Of a stretch of DNA of 64,000 nt, positions 1 through 12,364 are shown in pieces. The position numbers were made by a program, and so were the translations under genes. The DNA is from Elgaria multicarinata webbii. Its lineage: Eukaryota > Chordata > Lepidosauria > Squamata > Anguidae. The notes beneath the pieces were generated by a model. It saw nothing but the letters and a program-made list of their open reading frames with translations. It had not been told where the DNA came from and did not search any database. The stretch covers positions 632,501-696,500 of the forward strand of contig NC_086188.1 of assembly GCF_023053635.1 (NCBI RefSeq), read 5' to 3'. Position 1 is the stretch's first letter, and every line of letters begins with the position of its first letter.

Positions 1-90
1 CCTTATCACAACAACAAGGCACCCAAACACAGCACTTTACTTCCTTCCCTCCCCCCACATGAGTTAATGGCAGCCAGCCACTGCTTCCTT

Positions 91-255
91 TCTTTAAAGT
101 ATTTGTATGCTGCTGCTCCTCAGCCAAAAAGGCTCCAAGAGTGACTTACATATAATCAATTAAACAAGACAGTCCCAGCAGACAATCTAAAAAGACACGA
201 CTCACAAGGAAAAAGGAATAGGGAAGGAAAAGGAGTGCGGGTGCGGAAGTAATGA
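91..255 (-). repeat. L2-type LINE 3' end, reverse orientation
   Basis: The stretch with 'cctcagccaaaaaggctccaa' style wording followed by 'gtgacttacatataatcaa' matches the copy at 48,312-48,480 almost word for word, including the later 'aatctaaaaagacacga'. Two divergent copies in one window show that it is a dispersed repeat. Assignment to an L2-like tail is by resemblance and is tentative. Confidence 0.6.
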
Positions 256-689
256 TTTTAGCAGAGCTGATGGGATGGTCCTGCTCTTCCTCTCACCTCA
301 GCCACTTATATGGGACAAACTGAAAAGGTGGCCCTTGGGAAGGCTGTTAAGGAAGGCCTGGACTGGTCATTGCCATGGTTGACCCCCAACCTCCTCCTAC
401 CTACAACGCCCCTCCCCACTGCCTTTTAATCTGCAGGGCCCAATCCTGGGCTATGAGAGTGACAGCATGAAGGGAAGCTGTCTCGTATCCAGATCAAGCA
501 CAGATCAAGTCCAGTCAACATTTGTGGATGGAATGGGAAGTGCCACCATCTTGTCCTTCTCCTCAGGCAACAGCACAATGTCTTGGGCCAGCCCTGATCA
601 GTAGCCTCAGTCCAACAGACAACACGGAGTTGGTCTCAGAGCTCCGTTTGCCCTGTAAGGCGGGAAGTGGGATGAAAGACCAGAAGGAA

Positions 690-1000
690 ATGTTTTATTT
701 ATTTATTTACCATATTTGTAAACTGCACCACATCTAAGATTTTGGAGTGGTGAACAGCAGAGGGGATAAAAAATATTAATAAAAACACTATTTTGAAAAG
801 AAACAGGGTTCTGATAAAACTGCAGCCAGTCACTCAAGGAAGTCGGCCTGAAATAACGTTTTCAGGAGGCGCAGGAAGCAACCACAAAGTTGGCATCTGC
901 CTGACCTCCAGAAACAGGGAATTCCATAGGAAGGGAGCCACCACACTGAAGGCTCTTCTCCTGGTGGACTCCAGTCGGGCCATGGAACTAGCAATTTACC
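690..1000 (-). repeat. L2-like/unclassified squamate repeat, reverse
   Basis: It starts with TTTATTTATTTATT and a 'gtaaactgcaccaca' block, then has text typical of the interior of these repeats ('gacctccagaaacaggg', 'gccaccacactgaaggctc'). The reading frame across it has no host-gene resemblance. Confidence 0.5.
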
Positions 1001-1186
1001 ACCGCTGGATTAAAGGCAGACCTCTGCAAACAGGATAGAAGGAAAGACAAATCCTTCTGCTTACATTAGAAAGGCTGCAGCTACACTGTTCTGCAGCAAG
1101 TGCCTTCCTGCTGCTTGAGGTCATACTCTGAAGGAGTGCTGGCTTCCTTTTACACATTGCCAGTTTCAAGGTGTGCCACCACCTGA

Positions 1187-1230
1187 CCTGCCCTGCCCTG
1201 CCCTGCCCTGCCCTGCCCTGCCCTGCCCTC
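1187..1230. repeat. (CCCTG)n microsatellite
   Basis: A nearly perfect pentamer array of about eight CCCTG units runs into a short CTC repeat. It is intergenic and probably length-polymorphic. Confidence 0.9.
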
Positions 1231-2160
1231 CTCCTCCTCCTGTGTAGGGCTGCCTCTACATTTGCTTAGCAAACCCTATGTAAAGTACCCCAGCTCTTTG
1301 CCTATATCAATCTGTGAGAGGCTAGAGTCCCACCTTACCCACAGGAATTGGTTGGATTAGATCCCCTTGTGGTCCTTTTAGACTCAATGGTTCTATTAAA
1401 AATAATCTGTGGATTTATAGAATTTGCCCCCAGAAGGGACACAGAAAGGTCAAAGGGGGAGACTTGTCTCCAGTCTTGGTAAATAAACAACTTGAGACTT
1501 GTATTAATAGCAGCAGCTTTGCTTTCTCCTTGTTGGGCTCCTCTTGTTTCATCGCTGGAGAAGACAGAGGAACACAATACCTTCTGCGTACCTCCTTTCG
1601 CTCTTCCCCCTCCCAAGGGGAGGTTAAGCCAAAAGGGAGGGACTATTAGGTTTAAAGATATTACTGAAGAATCGACTCAGAGAAAGGAGACACTCCAGTT
1701 TGTATTCAGTAACTATTGGCTACCGCAGCTGGTGACATGAGGAGCTTGGCATTGTTGAAAGTCCTACATGGGAAAAGGTTTGGGTACAATGTCAGTGCAA
1801 GAGGAAACACCTCAATCTAATAATAATTGTTATGGCCTTCAGCGGATGGAAGGCGCGCTTATCCTTTGACATTTTGCTCTGCGTAGGTTACTTCAGTCCA
1901 CCATGAAGTAATGCTGCTAGTCAAGTCTACATGCCAACAACCTCTTCACCAAAGAGTCACAAATTGCTTTTATGTGCAGTATGTCTCAGAAAGCCATCAG
2001 ACAGCAGCCTGTGATTGGAGGACTGATAATCCTTATTACTTTCATCAGAAGATGTCCAGTGAGCGTTTATTATATTGGATGACATTTAATAATTAGTAAT
2101 GCTTGTTCACTTGTAAGAAAGCTTCAGAGATTTTATTGTGTCGTTGTCTTACCAGCAACC

Positions 2161-2232
2161 TGCATTGAGCAGGGGGTTGGACTCGATGGCCTTGTAGGTC
2201 CCTTCCAACTCTGCTATTCTATGATTCTATGA
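2161..2232 (+). repeat. CR1 LINE 3' end
   Basis: It has the typical CR1 terminal wording ('gggttggactcgatggcc', 'ccttccaactctgctattc') ending in the octamer tail ATTCTATG ATTCTATG. A sister copy is at 21,793-21,870 and an inverted one at 41,046-41,403. Confidence 0.85.
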
Positions 2233-2821
2233 ACCCCACAGTTCCAATGTGATGGAAGGTAAGCCAAGGCAGAGAGAGGCCATCCAGGAGGTCTTCTGCA
2301 AGAGTAGAACCCAGATCAAATGCCAATACTTATTCCCCTTAATGCAGCTCGCTTCTGGCCTCAGATCTAGCATTAATTTAAATAAATTCTGGGACTCAAT
2401 TCTGTAAAATAAATGATGAGGGCAAGACTCTGCAGAAGGGAGACATGAAGTAGTCGTGTTAGGTTTTGTTCTGTTTTTAGCTATGTATTTAGGAATTATT
2501 TTGCATATAGATAAATTATTGTATCTTTTATTGATGATATGGGCTCTGTCTATAATTAATTTTACAGTTGTCACCTGACTAAAGAAATCATAGCCAATGA
2601 ATCAACTAAAATTAGTACGATCTATTAAATTTGCATAAATTGCATATTTTAGAGCCAATTGTTCTGAAACAAGAAACATACTACTTCTTCACTTTAGATA
2701 ATAAATACACAAGTCATAGCAGGCATCACTTTAGGAGAAGCATTCTGGGTGCGTAAGTGGGTATAGCATTGCAACCCAGAAGTTTTTGTAATTGAATCTG
2801 CCTAATTTGTTAAGGACACAG

Positions 2822-3085
2822 TATTTATTTATTTATTTATTTATTAAATTTATATACTGCCCCATAGCTGAAGCTCTCTGGGCAAGTTTACAAAAGTTAA
2901 AAACAGTGAACATTAAAAAGTATACACAATTTAAAACCATCAAAAACAAAAACAACAGTATAAAAACAATGGTATCCATTTTAAAACAACAGTTCTGGGG
3001 TCTGTTAAAAAACAAACAAACTTAGCGTTGTTAAATGCTGTTAAATGCCTGGGAGAAGAGAAAAGTCTTGTCCTGGCGCTGAAAA
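2822..3085 (-). repeat. L2-type LINE 3' end, reverse
   Basis: (TTTA)n is followed by 'ctgccccatagctgaagc' and 'tctctgggcaagtttacaaaa'. This is the reverse of the tail seen forward at 5,037, 21,315, 44,600 and 55,926, and it parallels 59,459-59,590. Confidence 0.75.
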
Positions 3086-3118
3086 GATAACAATGCATGT
3101 TTAGACAGAAATATATCC

Positions 3119-3190
3119 ACACTTTCCAAGGAGTTGTAGGACTTACTTCTATCTAAATGTGCATAGGACTGCACTCTAAATGTTGCAGTC
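3119..3190. repeat. Short palindromic repeat, family B
   Basis: It contains 'ggacttacttctatctaaa' and 'gcataggactgcactctaaa', wording that recurs at 4,790, 9,232, 37,088, 39,738, 54,553 and 61,576. Better copies are inverted repeats. Confidence 0.5.
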
Positions 3191-3240
3191 CTAATTTTTA
3201 TTTAAAATTCTATCTGACACCATTTTTTGTTTAAGAATTC

Positions 3241-3910
3241 CAAAAGGTTAGCCATGTTAGTCTGTCCTGACAGAAGCGTTACGGTCTTATGGCACCTTAA
3301 AGACTTTTTTTTTTTTAAATTATGGCATAAACTTCCCTGGACTTAGAGACCTCTTTGGCAGAAGTATGAAATATATTCTGTTGGTAGACACTTGGCAAGC
3401 AGTCTGTCTCTAACAGATGGATCTTTCATCTAAAATGGCTAGCTGCTCACTACAAGCATCTAGCAGAGAGACAAAATCAAGGAGTAGGCCCTGCAAGAAA
3501 CCCAGAAACCAACGGTCCCCATAACTGTTCAGGCAACACTCTTACAGCGCTGAAAAACACCAGCCATCTATGCCACCCGTGTCTACCATCAGCTCCTCCT
3601 CTGGTGTAATAATACATGCCATCACCTGCCAACAATGCCCTTCTGCTGTCTATGTTGGACAAGCAGGTCAGTGTCTACAAAAGAACATAAATCTTACATT
3701 TAAAAAAGGGCAAATTCAGAAACTGATGTGAGAACATTTCCATCGCTACACTCTACTGCTGACCTCAAAATCGCCACACTTTAAAAAGGAATCTAGATAC
3801 CACACCGAAGCCTCCTGCTGAAGTCTAGAATTTATTAACACATTTTATTCTATTAATCTCAGACTTAACCAGGACTGTGGCTTTCTTTCCCGTATATACT
3901 TTTGGGATAT
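3241..3910 (+). mobile_element. Penelope-like retroelement fossil
   Basis: The left end ('ggttagccatgttagtctg', 'tatggcaccttaaagac') is the terminal wording of Penelope-like elements in reptiles. Around 3,608-3,680 the plus strand shows a decayed GIY-YIG-type endonuclease segment (a cysteine pair followed by YVGQAGQ). Further right there are remnants of the C-terminal part. It is broken and old, with multiple lesions. The family call is by motif memory and was not searched. Confidence 0.6.
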
Positions 3911-4071
3911 GAATAGAAATGTCATAGACCTATTTTAATCTAAGTTAACGTTATTTTTAGGCTACCTTTAAGGGTGCAACGCTTTAAGAACTATCCCCTG
4001 CATTTCTTTATGTTTTGGACCCACTGTTTCCAGCCCCTCCCTCCCCATAAGTATGTGTAAGTGCATATGTA

Positions 4072-4092
4072 TGTGTGTGTGTGTGTGTGTGT
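4072..4092. repeat. (GT)n microsatellite
   Basis: About ten uninterrupted TG units; nothing else in the immediate flanks. Confidence 0.9.
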
Positions 4093-4788
4093 ATGAAAGT
4101 GTGCACAAATGGGGTTAACACTTCATGCATTTGATGGTCTCAGGTACGTGACAGCATGCACCACAATAAAAATGTAACATCTTCAGGTATCACTGCATTA
4201 TTGGTTGTTTTAGATTTTGATTCAGGTGCATGAAAATAATGTTCTTTATCAGAGAACACTAATTTGACTCCCTGAATCCTTTAGCAGGAAGCTGCTGCTA
4301 CAGAAAATTAACTTGCAACTAAGTTTGCAGTCACTCAAAAGGCCATCAAAACTGTTTGGTGAGTGCTGGAAAGTGTTCTAAACCACATTTGGTCTTTTCA
4401 TGAAGGTTACCCTGAATCCACTTGCAGCCCACGTTTCTAAAATAAAAACTTTGTTGTTGTTGTTGTTTTAAATAGGTAATTTGATATAAATGATTAAAGA
4501 CAGATGTTACTGGGCACATATGTGCAGAGACCGATGGGGACTTCAGCACAGAGCAAATTGTGTTCCTGAGGAAAGCACCAAGAAGACCGTAAAAGGCAAG
4601 TGAACAGACTAAAGGCAAAGTTATGCCTGAGGATGGGGTGGCAGGGAGTGGAAGATGAGAGTAATTTTAGCACAGATAGATCATAATGTGCCTTCACAAA
4701 GGTGGGCGAACGTGCGATGCATTCCCCCAGCCCATTGCTTACCAGAAGTTCAGACCAGACTCTCCCCTTACACAACGTTCTGCTCTTC

Positions 4789-4872
4789 GGTGCAATTCCA
4801 AGCACACTTCCTAGGAAGGAAGTCACATTGGTTGCAGGGGGACTTACTTTCAAGTAAACATGTACAGGGTCA
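4789..4872. repeat. Short palindromic repeat, family B
   Basis: It reads 'ggtgcaattccaagcaca', then 'gggggacttactttcaagt' and 'catgtacagggt'. This matches the family at 61,576 and is likely a non-autonomous DNA element. Confidence 0.5.
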
Positions 4873-4890
4873 CGCTGTCGTTACAGGATA

Positions 4891-5008
4891 GGCAACCTGG
4901 TGCCTTCCAAAAGTTTTGGACTACACCTCCCATAATCTGAGCATTGGCCATGCTGACTGGAGATGATGGGAGTTGTAGTCCAAAACATCTGGAGAGCACC
5001 AGGTTGCC
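4891..5008. mobile_element. Palindromic MITE-like element, family A, near complete
   Basis: GGCAACCTGGTG at the left end is the exact reverse complement of CACCAGGTTGCC at the right end. The arms continue inward with 'ttttggactacacctccca' against 'gatgggagttgtagtcc'. It is one of about thirteen copies in the window. The foldback structure suggests a non-autonomous DNA transposon; the parent family is unknown to me. Confidence 0.8.
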
Positions 5009-5036
5009 ACTGTCATGTGCATGACAGACACCCCCT

Positions 5037-5099
5037 TCTAACCACCCAGAGAGCTTTGGCTATGGGGCGGTATATAAATTTAATAAATAAATAAATAAC
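5037..5099 (+). repeat. L2-type LINE 3' tail
   Basis: 'ccacccagagagctttggc' and 'ggggcggtatataaattt' are followed by an (AATA)n tail, the standard 3' terminus of the family in this window. Confidence 0.75.
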
Positions 5100-5205
5100 T
5101 GAATCCTCATACATTTTTCATGTCAGGGCTTCTGTGCTCTTAATAGCTAGAGGCTCAACTGGTGCCGCCCATGACTCCCTTTGTGTGCCTGCAGTCCAGT
5201 AGCTG

Positions 5206-5265
5206 GGCCTGTTCAGACAACACGCTAAGCCATGGTTAGGCCAACTAACCCTTTTGCAGCAAATC
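5206..5265 (+). repeat. Family C repeat fragment (CCATGGTTA type)
   Basis: 'cctgttcagacaacacgcta' and 'agccatggttaggcc' align with longer copies at 42,222-42,365 and, inverted, at 50,555-50,736. Confidence 0.5.
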
Positions 5266-7495
5266 GTTATTCCGGTTTCTCAATTCAGTGGTGAATTGTG
5301 GGTGGGGGTGTCTCCACACATGCCCAGAGGCTTCACATATTCTAAACAGGGTTCTCAATTTACCACAGAGAAAAAACTGGGCTTGCCTGCTCCTGTGTCT
5401 TTAAGAGTTGTCGATCTGCAGAAATTAGCAGGGAATTCCTCAACATTCCCCATTAGCTGTGAAATTAGCATAGCATTGCTTAAGCATCATCATCATCTGT
5501 TAATTGCTGCAAGTAAAACTTCTGTTAAAAAGAGGGCTGTAGAGGTGAGTTCAAAAGTTGGCAGCCCTAGTTACAAGGCCTGGCCCAAGGGCTGAATATA
5601 CAGGTTCATGGTTGCACTCTGGCTCCGTGTCATCCCTGCTGGTGTGATTTATAGCACTCACTCACATACAGTAATATTGCATGACTGCAAAATGAATGAC
5701 TCAGAATTTACTGGAATCTTCTTATTAAACTTGAGGAGGGCTGCTAAACTCCAAGTGCTTTTAAGCGCTGAATTAGTCCATGCTTCTAGAGAGGGCATTA
5801 ATTTAAATAAGGATGCTTGAAGACGCCAAGCAGAGTATCTCCAGCCAGCTTTTCCACACGTCCACCAGCGTTTCTCTTTAAAGATGCCTTTCTGGTGATC
5901 ACTTCCAGGACATATGACGGTTCTTTGCTGAGCAAAAGCTGCATCTGTTTGATTTCTGCCTGTTATCCACATATTAAAGCCTTGTGAAGGGGGAAAGGAG
6001 GTGCAAACCTTGCTGTTTGGGTCAGCAATTGAGGTGTGACCTGGGGGGAAAGATCCTGCCGCTTCTCCAAGAACTGGCAACTTTTCTACCGACTGCCGTT
6101 AACGGTGCTACTGGCTGGAGCTGGATGCTGATAAGGACGTTCCCTCCCTCCCACCTGGACAATCTGAAAGCCAGTCATTTCCCTCAAGCTGAAGGCGGAG
6201 AGCTGACAGGGTGAGAAACGACCCTTTTAGGATCCCTCCCCCTTTCTTAGTTCTTCCTATTTCACTCTGTTTGCACGTTTTTCTTCCTCCCTTTTTAATT
6301 GACAAGGCAGCACAGAGCAAGGGCGAGAACTTCAGGCTGAAGGGAGTGAAGCTAAGGCAGCTTTTGCTGCCGTTAGCTGCTGCTTTTCTTGCAGAACAGC
6401 CGCTGGCTGCTCCCGCCGAAGGGCATTAAGGCTTTAACAAAGAATGGAAATGGAGACAGCCTAGAAATGGACGCGCCTTGCAAAAACCTGGCAGAAAATT
6501 CAAGTATAAATGTTCTTCGACTTAACGGTATCTTGACACAAATACAGGACTTGCTATACTTCTAAACTGCTATAATACGAAGATCAATATTGCTGTGGAA
6601 TTCATAGTTCAAAGGCATTCCTTTTAAAAAAATAATAATTACCAAATGTATGCAGATTTATAAGAACACAGCTCAACTGGTGTAGCGTACTAAGAGATTA
6701 AGCTACTATGAACCAGGAAATCCCTGATGCAAATCTCTGCTGTGCTACAAACACACAAGGTGGCCTTGGGCAGTTCCCAACAATTAAACTAGTGTGTGAA
6801 ATAGAACCGTCCACTGATGAAGCATCTTTTTGTGGAGCCTTTGAACAGGTTAAGTGTAAAATATTCACAGGTTGACAAACTATCTTTCAGGGTTAGAAGG
6901 AGAGGGCCATCTTGACTCTCCCCCTGTGAATTCCCAGGAACAAGCAAGAATCAACAAGTGCTTCCAGGCAAAGCTTCTGTGAGACCATTGCCCTGCCTCG
7001 TTCAAGGCGGTTTACGCTGGTCTGGATGAGCATATTCTACTCATGGCCTCCCCATGTTTTCTTACTGGTTCTTCTGACTTTTTTGTTAATGCAGAAAATC
7101 TGTTAAGGAGAAAATGCTGCACAATACCTTCTCATTGTTAGCACTAAGAGCCCTTTGTCTGGAAGCACCCAACATCTTTTTAAAAAGTTGTCTTAACTCA
7201 AGCCACCTATTAAAATTCATCCTCATACACTAAAATTAGCCAAATAGATGAATCAACAAAATTATAGTTGATTAATCTGCCAGTTGAAGCTAGTAGCCCA
7301 GAGTTAATGTACGCTAAGAGCTTTGAATACACCCAAGTGCTAGCTAACTGCCAAGCATAATGCTGCAATTTATTTAGATGAGAGAGATGTGCACACACTG
7401 AGCGCTCACTTAGCACTTCCGTTGGAAATCAATGGGCCCTAGAGGGGTGTGATGCTGGCTGGGTCTTTCTAACGGTTGCTTTGTTTTCCATTGTA

Positions 7496-7526
7496 GGCCC
7501 ATAGAATTATTGGAATTCTATGGGCC
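7496..7526. repeat. Perfect 13-bp inverted repeat (hairpin)
   Basis: GGCCCATAGAATT (7,496-7,508), a 5-base loop ATTGG, then AATTCTATGGGCC (7,514-7,526). The arms are perfect complements. It is not part of the recognised repeat families and could be a remnant of a foldback element. Confidence 0.8.
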
Positions 7527-7584
7527 TTTGTTTCATTCCCCCCATCCCCATGCATACACACAGCTCTCTTTTTACCGTTGGTCT

Positions 7585-7680
7585 GGTTTTAGTTTCTGTA
7601 TGGATTTTAAATTTTAATGTACATAACCCTCTTCAAAGACTAAGGTTGGTTGGTGGGACACAGGTATTTTAAATAAATAG
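7585..7680 (+). repeat. Degenerate L2-type LINE tail
   Basis: 'ttttaatgtacataaccctc' followed by 'ggtattttaaataaatag' resembles the family tail with a damaged middle. Confidence 0.4.
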
Positions 7681-8542
7681 CAATAATTGAGCACGTTATG
7701 GACTTCTGCACCTTTGTTATATGGGAAGCCTCCTAATAAATGGAATTCTAGATTTAGGACAGGAGTGATTATTTGCAAGGCTTAAGGGATCAACTTCGTT
7801 TTCTACTAGAATGCTTAGATCCACCAACCAGGGCCAAGTGCAAAAGAGGCACACTTAGAATCCAGGAACATGTGTAGAGGGACTGAGCTCTCTTACAGTC
7901 CCTCCATGCACAAATCTACTCCTGGTTAGTCTAAGCTTTCTTAATTTCAATAGTATCCTTTATGGGTGTGTGTGTGTGTAATTTTATTGCTGCTATAGCT
8001 CTATAATTGAGAGTCAGATAACCTTCCAGATAGCTTCTGCCCACCCGATTTAGGAGACTTCTCTATTCATTCCTCAGAGTCTTGGCAGCCTATTCTCAGT
8101 AGATCAGGATTGGGTGTGTTGCTTTTATCAGCATGAACCTCAGCTCCTGATGGTGACAGACCTGTTTTGCAGCCCTGTGCCAAGATTACAGGTTGTCCTC
8201 ATTTAGACTTTTTACATCAAGTCTGGCTTGGCAAGAGATTCTTGATGTTGGTAACTCGAAAGCCAATTCCTAGTTATGATTACCTAAAAAGAAAAGGAGA
8301 CAGGCAAAGCACCATCCCATTCCAATTACATAAAGACCTTTTGACAGTGGGCAAATGAAGGCCAGAAAACCTCCAGGGAAAATGTATTGAGGAGTCGCCA
8401 GCTAACTGATGTCCTCATATAGTCCTGCACCATGGAGGGAATATCTACATACCGGGAGGAAAACACACATGCAAAGCTGCCATGTGAATGGGTGGGGTTG
8501 GAGCGGACATAACATTTGTGCACGGATCCAAAATGTTTAAAG

Positions 8543-8652
8543 TAGCCCTCCCTAACCGGTTTGCTTCGAGATGTCTTTGACTCTCAGCTGGCTGGGGATG
8601 ATGGGAGATGTTGTAGAACACATCTGGAGGGTGCCAGTTTGGGGAAGGCTGC
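8543..8652. mobile_element. Palindromic MITE-like element, family A
   Basis: The left arm is degenerate ('cctccctaaccggtttgc'). The right arm is clear ('gatgatgggagatgttgta', 'catctggagggtgccag', 'ttggggaaggctgc'). Confidence 0.65.
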
Positions 8653-9057
8653 TGGAAAGACTATCCTGATTCTCTTTAGGCCAGCTGCAAAGTCCTAAAT
8701 TGGAAAAGCAGCTCTAGCGCTCCAAGGTCACTTGTGTTGTTTCCAAAAATATCTTGAAACAAAATGCAAGAGGGGCACTTTGTTGGATGTTATCTGGACA
8801 TACAGAGTTTCAGTCAGATTCTTCAAGAAGTGTTAGAATAAAAGCTGGCCACTTGTTTTGACATAGTTGAGTCACAGGCAAGAGTGGGGGAGGCGGGGGG
8901 GGGGATGACACACTTTGCTTCTGAAGCTGTAAAATTAAGCTAAGAAGCCTGAACCGTTTCCTCCCAATGAAGCTTTCATTCATTTGCATTTTGAGTGACT
9001 GCCACGGAAGAGCTTTCTGATGAGCCAGTTTTCTAAGCTGCTGCATTGATATAGAGC

Positions 9058-9155
9058 AGACTTCCCCAACCTGGTGCCCTCCAGATGTGTCAGACTTCAA
9101 ATGATAGCTGGGAATGCTAGCAGTTGCAGTCTCAACACATCTGACTGGTGGATCT
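9058..9155. mobile_element. Palindromic MITE-like element, family A
   Basis: The left arm 'cttccccaacctggtgccct' plus 'ccagatgtgtcagac' is well kept. The right arm is truncated near 'acacatctgactggtgg'. Confidence 0.7.
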
Positions 9156-9231
9156 CATAGTTCTAGTAAAATAATAATAATAAATAATTATGTAGCTCCT
9201 GGAAGCCTGAAGTCTGCCCTCCCCTGCTATA

Positions 9232-9304
9232 CACACTTAGCTGGGAACATGCTCCATTGAACACAGTGGGGTTTAGTTCTGAGTAGGCAGCAAAGCATTG
9301 TCCT
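9232..9304. repeat. Family B repeat fragment
   Basis: 'ccattgaacacagtgggg' and 'tagttctgagtaggcag' match the centre and one arm of family B. Confidence 0.45.
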
Positions 9305-10284
9305 AGACATCAGAAAGACCATGAGTGGCCTTCAGATGGAGGTTTGGGGTGCCATTAAGGGCAGTGAAGTGGGGACAGAGCCGAGCCAAGGGGTACAACA
9401 CCTCAGGAGTCCGTCCTCTGAGGAACTGAGGGGATTTGCATGAAAAGGAAGAGTGGGAAGCCTGTGGAAAGCAGTGGTCTTCCTGGCTTAGAGGATACAG
9501 ACAGAATGTTCAGGACTTAGGCTAGCCCTTGAAGCGTTATCCTAGGACCGCAGACTCACCAGAAGGCTGGGCTAGGAGCCACCTGGACAATGACGGCTTC
9601 TGGACCTGCGGGAAATGGCGGATCCACACCTGGCACCACAGTGGCCCCCTAGTTCAGGTCCGCCAGGAGGCATGAGGATGTTTAAAAGGGCAAGCTGCAG
9701 CCTGCTTATTCATGACCCCTCTGATCTGACATCTTGCCCTCTTATCTCAGAGCACTGGGGATGACTCAGTAATGACAGAACTCCGTACATGTTCAGACAA
9801 ACTCTTTTTATTGCTATGGTTGCCATTGAAATTAGATTCTGAGATTAAGCCCTAGAGGGAAAATGTGCCATGATTTGAAATATACATACACTCTCACTCT
9901 ATGCACACACACACACTTTTGTGTATAGATTGAGTGTGTGTATTCTGTATATCTATATATCTTGTATATGTAGAGTTGTTCCTTTAAAGATGCATTCAGT
10001 TAGATCTACCTGCAAGGAATAATTGTAAGAGAAATAAAACAGAAACAGGCTTGAGCTACTGTATGTCAAGTGCATGCTAATGGGTTCCGCATGAAAAGGA
10101 TTAAAGGCAAAGCTTTCAGGAGGAAAAATGGAAATGGAAAGAATAGGAAGCAGAACAGACAACAAGATGTTGTTGTCCAGAAGGTGTTCATGTTGTCAGA
10201 GGGGCGAGAAATTGCCACAAAATTTAATCCCAAACGATTAGGAGCAAATAAGTTAACCTGATTTCCCTTTATGTCAAAATAACA

Positions 10285-10470
10285 TCGCATTTTTATCTCA
10301 CCCAAGGTGCTCCGGACAGTGTACATAGGGTTGGTCCACTCCCAACCATCCTGCAATAGATTAGGCTGGGAGATGATGAGCCCAAGCTCACCCAGTCAGC
10401 TTCATAGCTGTGTGGGAACTTGAACCCAGGTCTCCCTTGAGCAGCTGGGCCCTCCGAAGGGTTTACAACA
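10285..10470 (-). repeat. MIR/CORE-SINE, reverse
   Basis: 'ggtgctccggacagtgtaca', then 'aggctgggagatgatgagc' and 'gcccaagctcacccagtc', ending in 'gggaacttgaacccaggtct'. The last block is the inverse of a Pol III B box. The order matches copies at 28,240 and 52,965. Confidence 0.7.
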
Positions 10471-10611
10471 CACCTGATGCAAGATGGTATTAGAACCATT
10501 TAAACCTCCCCCCCCCCCCATCAGAAGGCTCTTTCTTCACAAGGAAACAATGAAGACGCCTTGAAACTGGCAGCTTGTGCCAGTTGTGGCCGCCAAATTG
10601 ATAACGGGGAG

Positions 10612-10830
10612 CAGCTTAAGGCTTCCCTCTGCTCCCAGGCACTTGATGGTATATGACGGGCTCTTTAATGCACCTGTCAAGTTCTTTATAGTTGTCACCA
10701 ATGTTTAGTTGCTTTATGGGATGGTTGTATTTTAGCGGTTGTAACTGTTTTAATTCTGTTCTAAGTTGCCTTCGGTCTTTGTGTGTGTGTGAAAAAGGCA
10801 TCTAAGAAATTTAAGAAATATTAATACATT
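10612..10830 (+). repeat. L2-type LINE 3' end fragment
   Basis: 'gcttccctctgctcccaggc' parallels 'ccttcctctgctcccaggc' of the 44,255-44,677 copy, where it encodes the conserved end of the LINE reverse transcriptase ORF. A degenerate 3' tail with AAGAAAT/TTAATA follows. Confidence 0.6.
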
Positions 10831-11902
10831 CGAACATCTAAAAAAACCCCAAAGCCTCTGAACCTCTTTCCTGACAGCTCAATACAATTCCTGATTAAAA
10901 CCTCTTGTGTTTTACAAACCTCTCCTTTCTATAAATTGTAGGAGTGCGCTTGTGGACTGTAATTTCAGGATATCTTGGTAGTTTAGGACATTTAAAATGT
11001 GTATTTGATACTCCAACTGAGTAGTTTTTCCAAGCATTCTTTTGGAAGCGACAGAAAGAGGTGAAGGTGATTTTCCAATCTCTGTATTTAATCTCATGTA
11101 TTAGCAGGCCTACAGTATTAACACTAATATGGAAAGTGATAAGCTGAAGGAAACATCAGAGCCAGTCTGCCCCCCCCTCCCGCCGCCCCCGACTCCTATC
11201 CAATCTCTAACGGGGTGGGTGGACACTGAACAAAAACCATTTAAGCCCCATTATTGAACGTCCACTTGCGTAAAAGCTAAAGTGAGCCACTTTATTCATT
11301 CTCCCAGTTTTTCTTTTCTTCAGATAATTATAATTTTCTGCTTCAGCTGAGAAAGTCATTTCTGATGCTGCTGAAGTGCGCAATCAGTTTGCCCTTCTGG
11401 AAGGAAGCAAGAATGACGCAGCACTTGAAGCAGGCTGTGAAAGGCATCATGCTGTGGTTTGTGTGTGTGTGCGTGCGTGTGCAAAATTACTAATATCCAG
11501 GGTGCTATCCAGAAAGCACTGGGACTACAAGGCCTCCACTATTTTTAATCATTCCTTTTTGCATTAGAACAAAAGATAAAACTGAAGCACACATGCAATC
11601 CTAATAGACATCAGCAAAACATCTTGAGATTGTAATTTGCAGCTTCTGTTCCAAATTCCCAGAGATTCCTTGTTTCCTTCCCTTCTCTAGTTATATTTGA
11701 TGTGCAGTCTTCACAGTTGAGATGTACCCCATTCTTCATTTCAAGGGGGCTGTTGCAGAGCTAGACCCATTGAAGCGTACAGATTATATTGCAAAGTGTT
11801 GTTTCTAAAGACAAAGGTCTATACATGTATTTGATTTGGACATGTGTGCATGAGAGGTTTACAGATAATTTCATCATAGTGGTTTTTTCCCCCCCCTTGA
11901 GG

Positions 11903-12105
11903 GAGGAACATAGGAAATTGTCTCATACAGAGTCAGAGAATTGGTCCCCCCATCTCAGTGCCGTGTCTACACTGGGTGGGAGTAAGCTCCCCAAGGTGTC
12001 AGAAGAGTCTTTCCCAGCCCCTATCTGGAGATGCCAAAGATTGAGCCAGGAATCTTCTGCCCACAAAGTGTACTCTACCACCGAGCTCTGTATCCCCTCT
12101 TCACA
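11903..12105 (-). repeat. tRNA-headed SINE with CR1-like tail, reverse
   Basis: Read on the minus strand, the right end starts with a tRNA-like A box (GAGCTCGGTGGTAGAGT) and continues with 'ccaggaatcttc...' style body reversed. The left end 'gaacataggaaa' is the inverse of a CR1-type TTCCTATGTTC terminus. Other copies are at 15,783-15,972 and, in part, 29,150 and 34,388. Confidence 0.7.
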
Positions 12106-12364
12106 TGAATTCCCATAAAAGGTGGTTGCATTTGATAGCAAATCTCATGCTGCCCCGTTACACCTGAATGCTCTCCATGTATATGTAGTGCCACCTCATT
12201 CTCTCCCTTCAACGCCCTCCTCAAAACTCTTGAGGTGGCCATGGATCCTCCCCTGCAATTGTATCAAAACTCAAGTACCAGTGGCTGCATTTGCTCACAT
12301 TTAAGCTTTTCTACTTTTGCCTTTCCCACTTTCCATGAGAGCAGAGTCTGGTTTCCCCCCCTTT

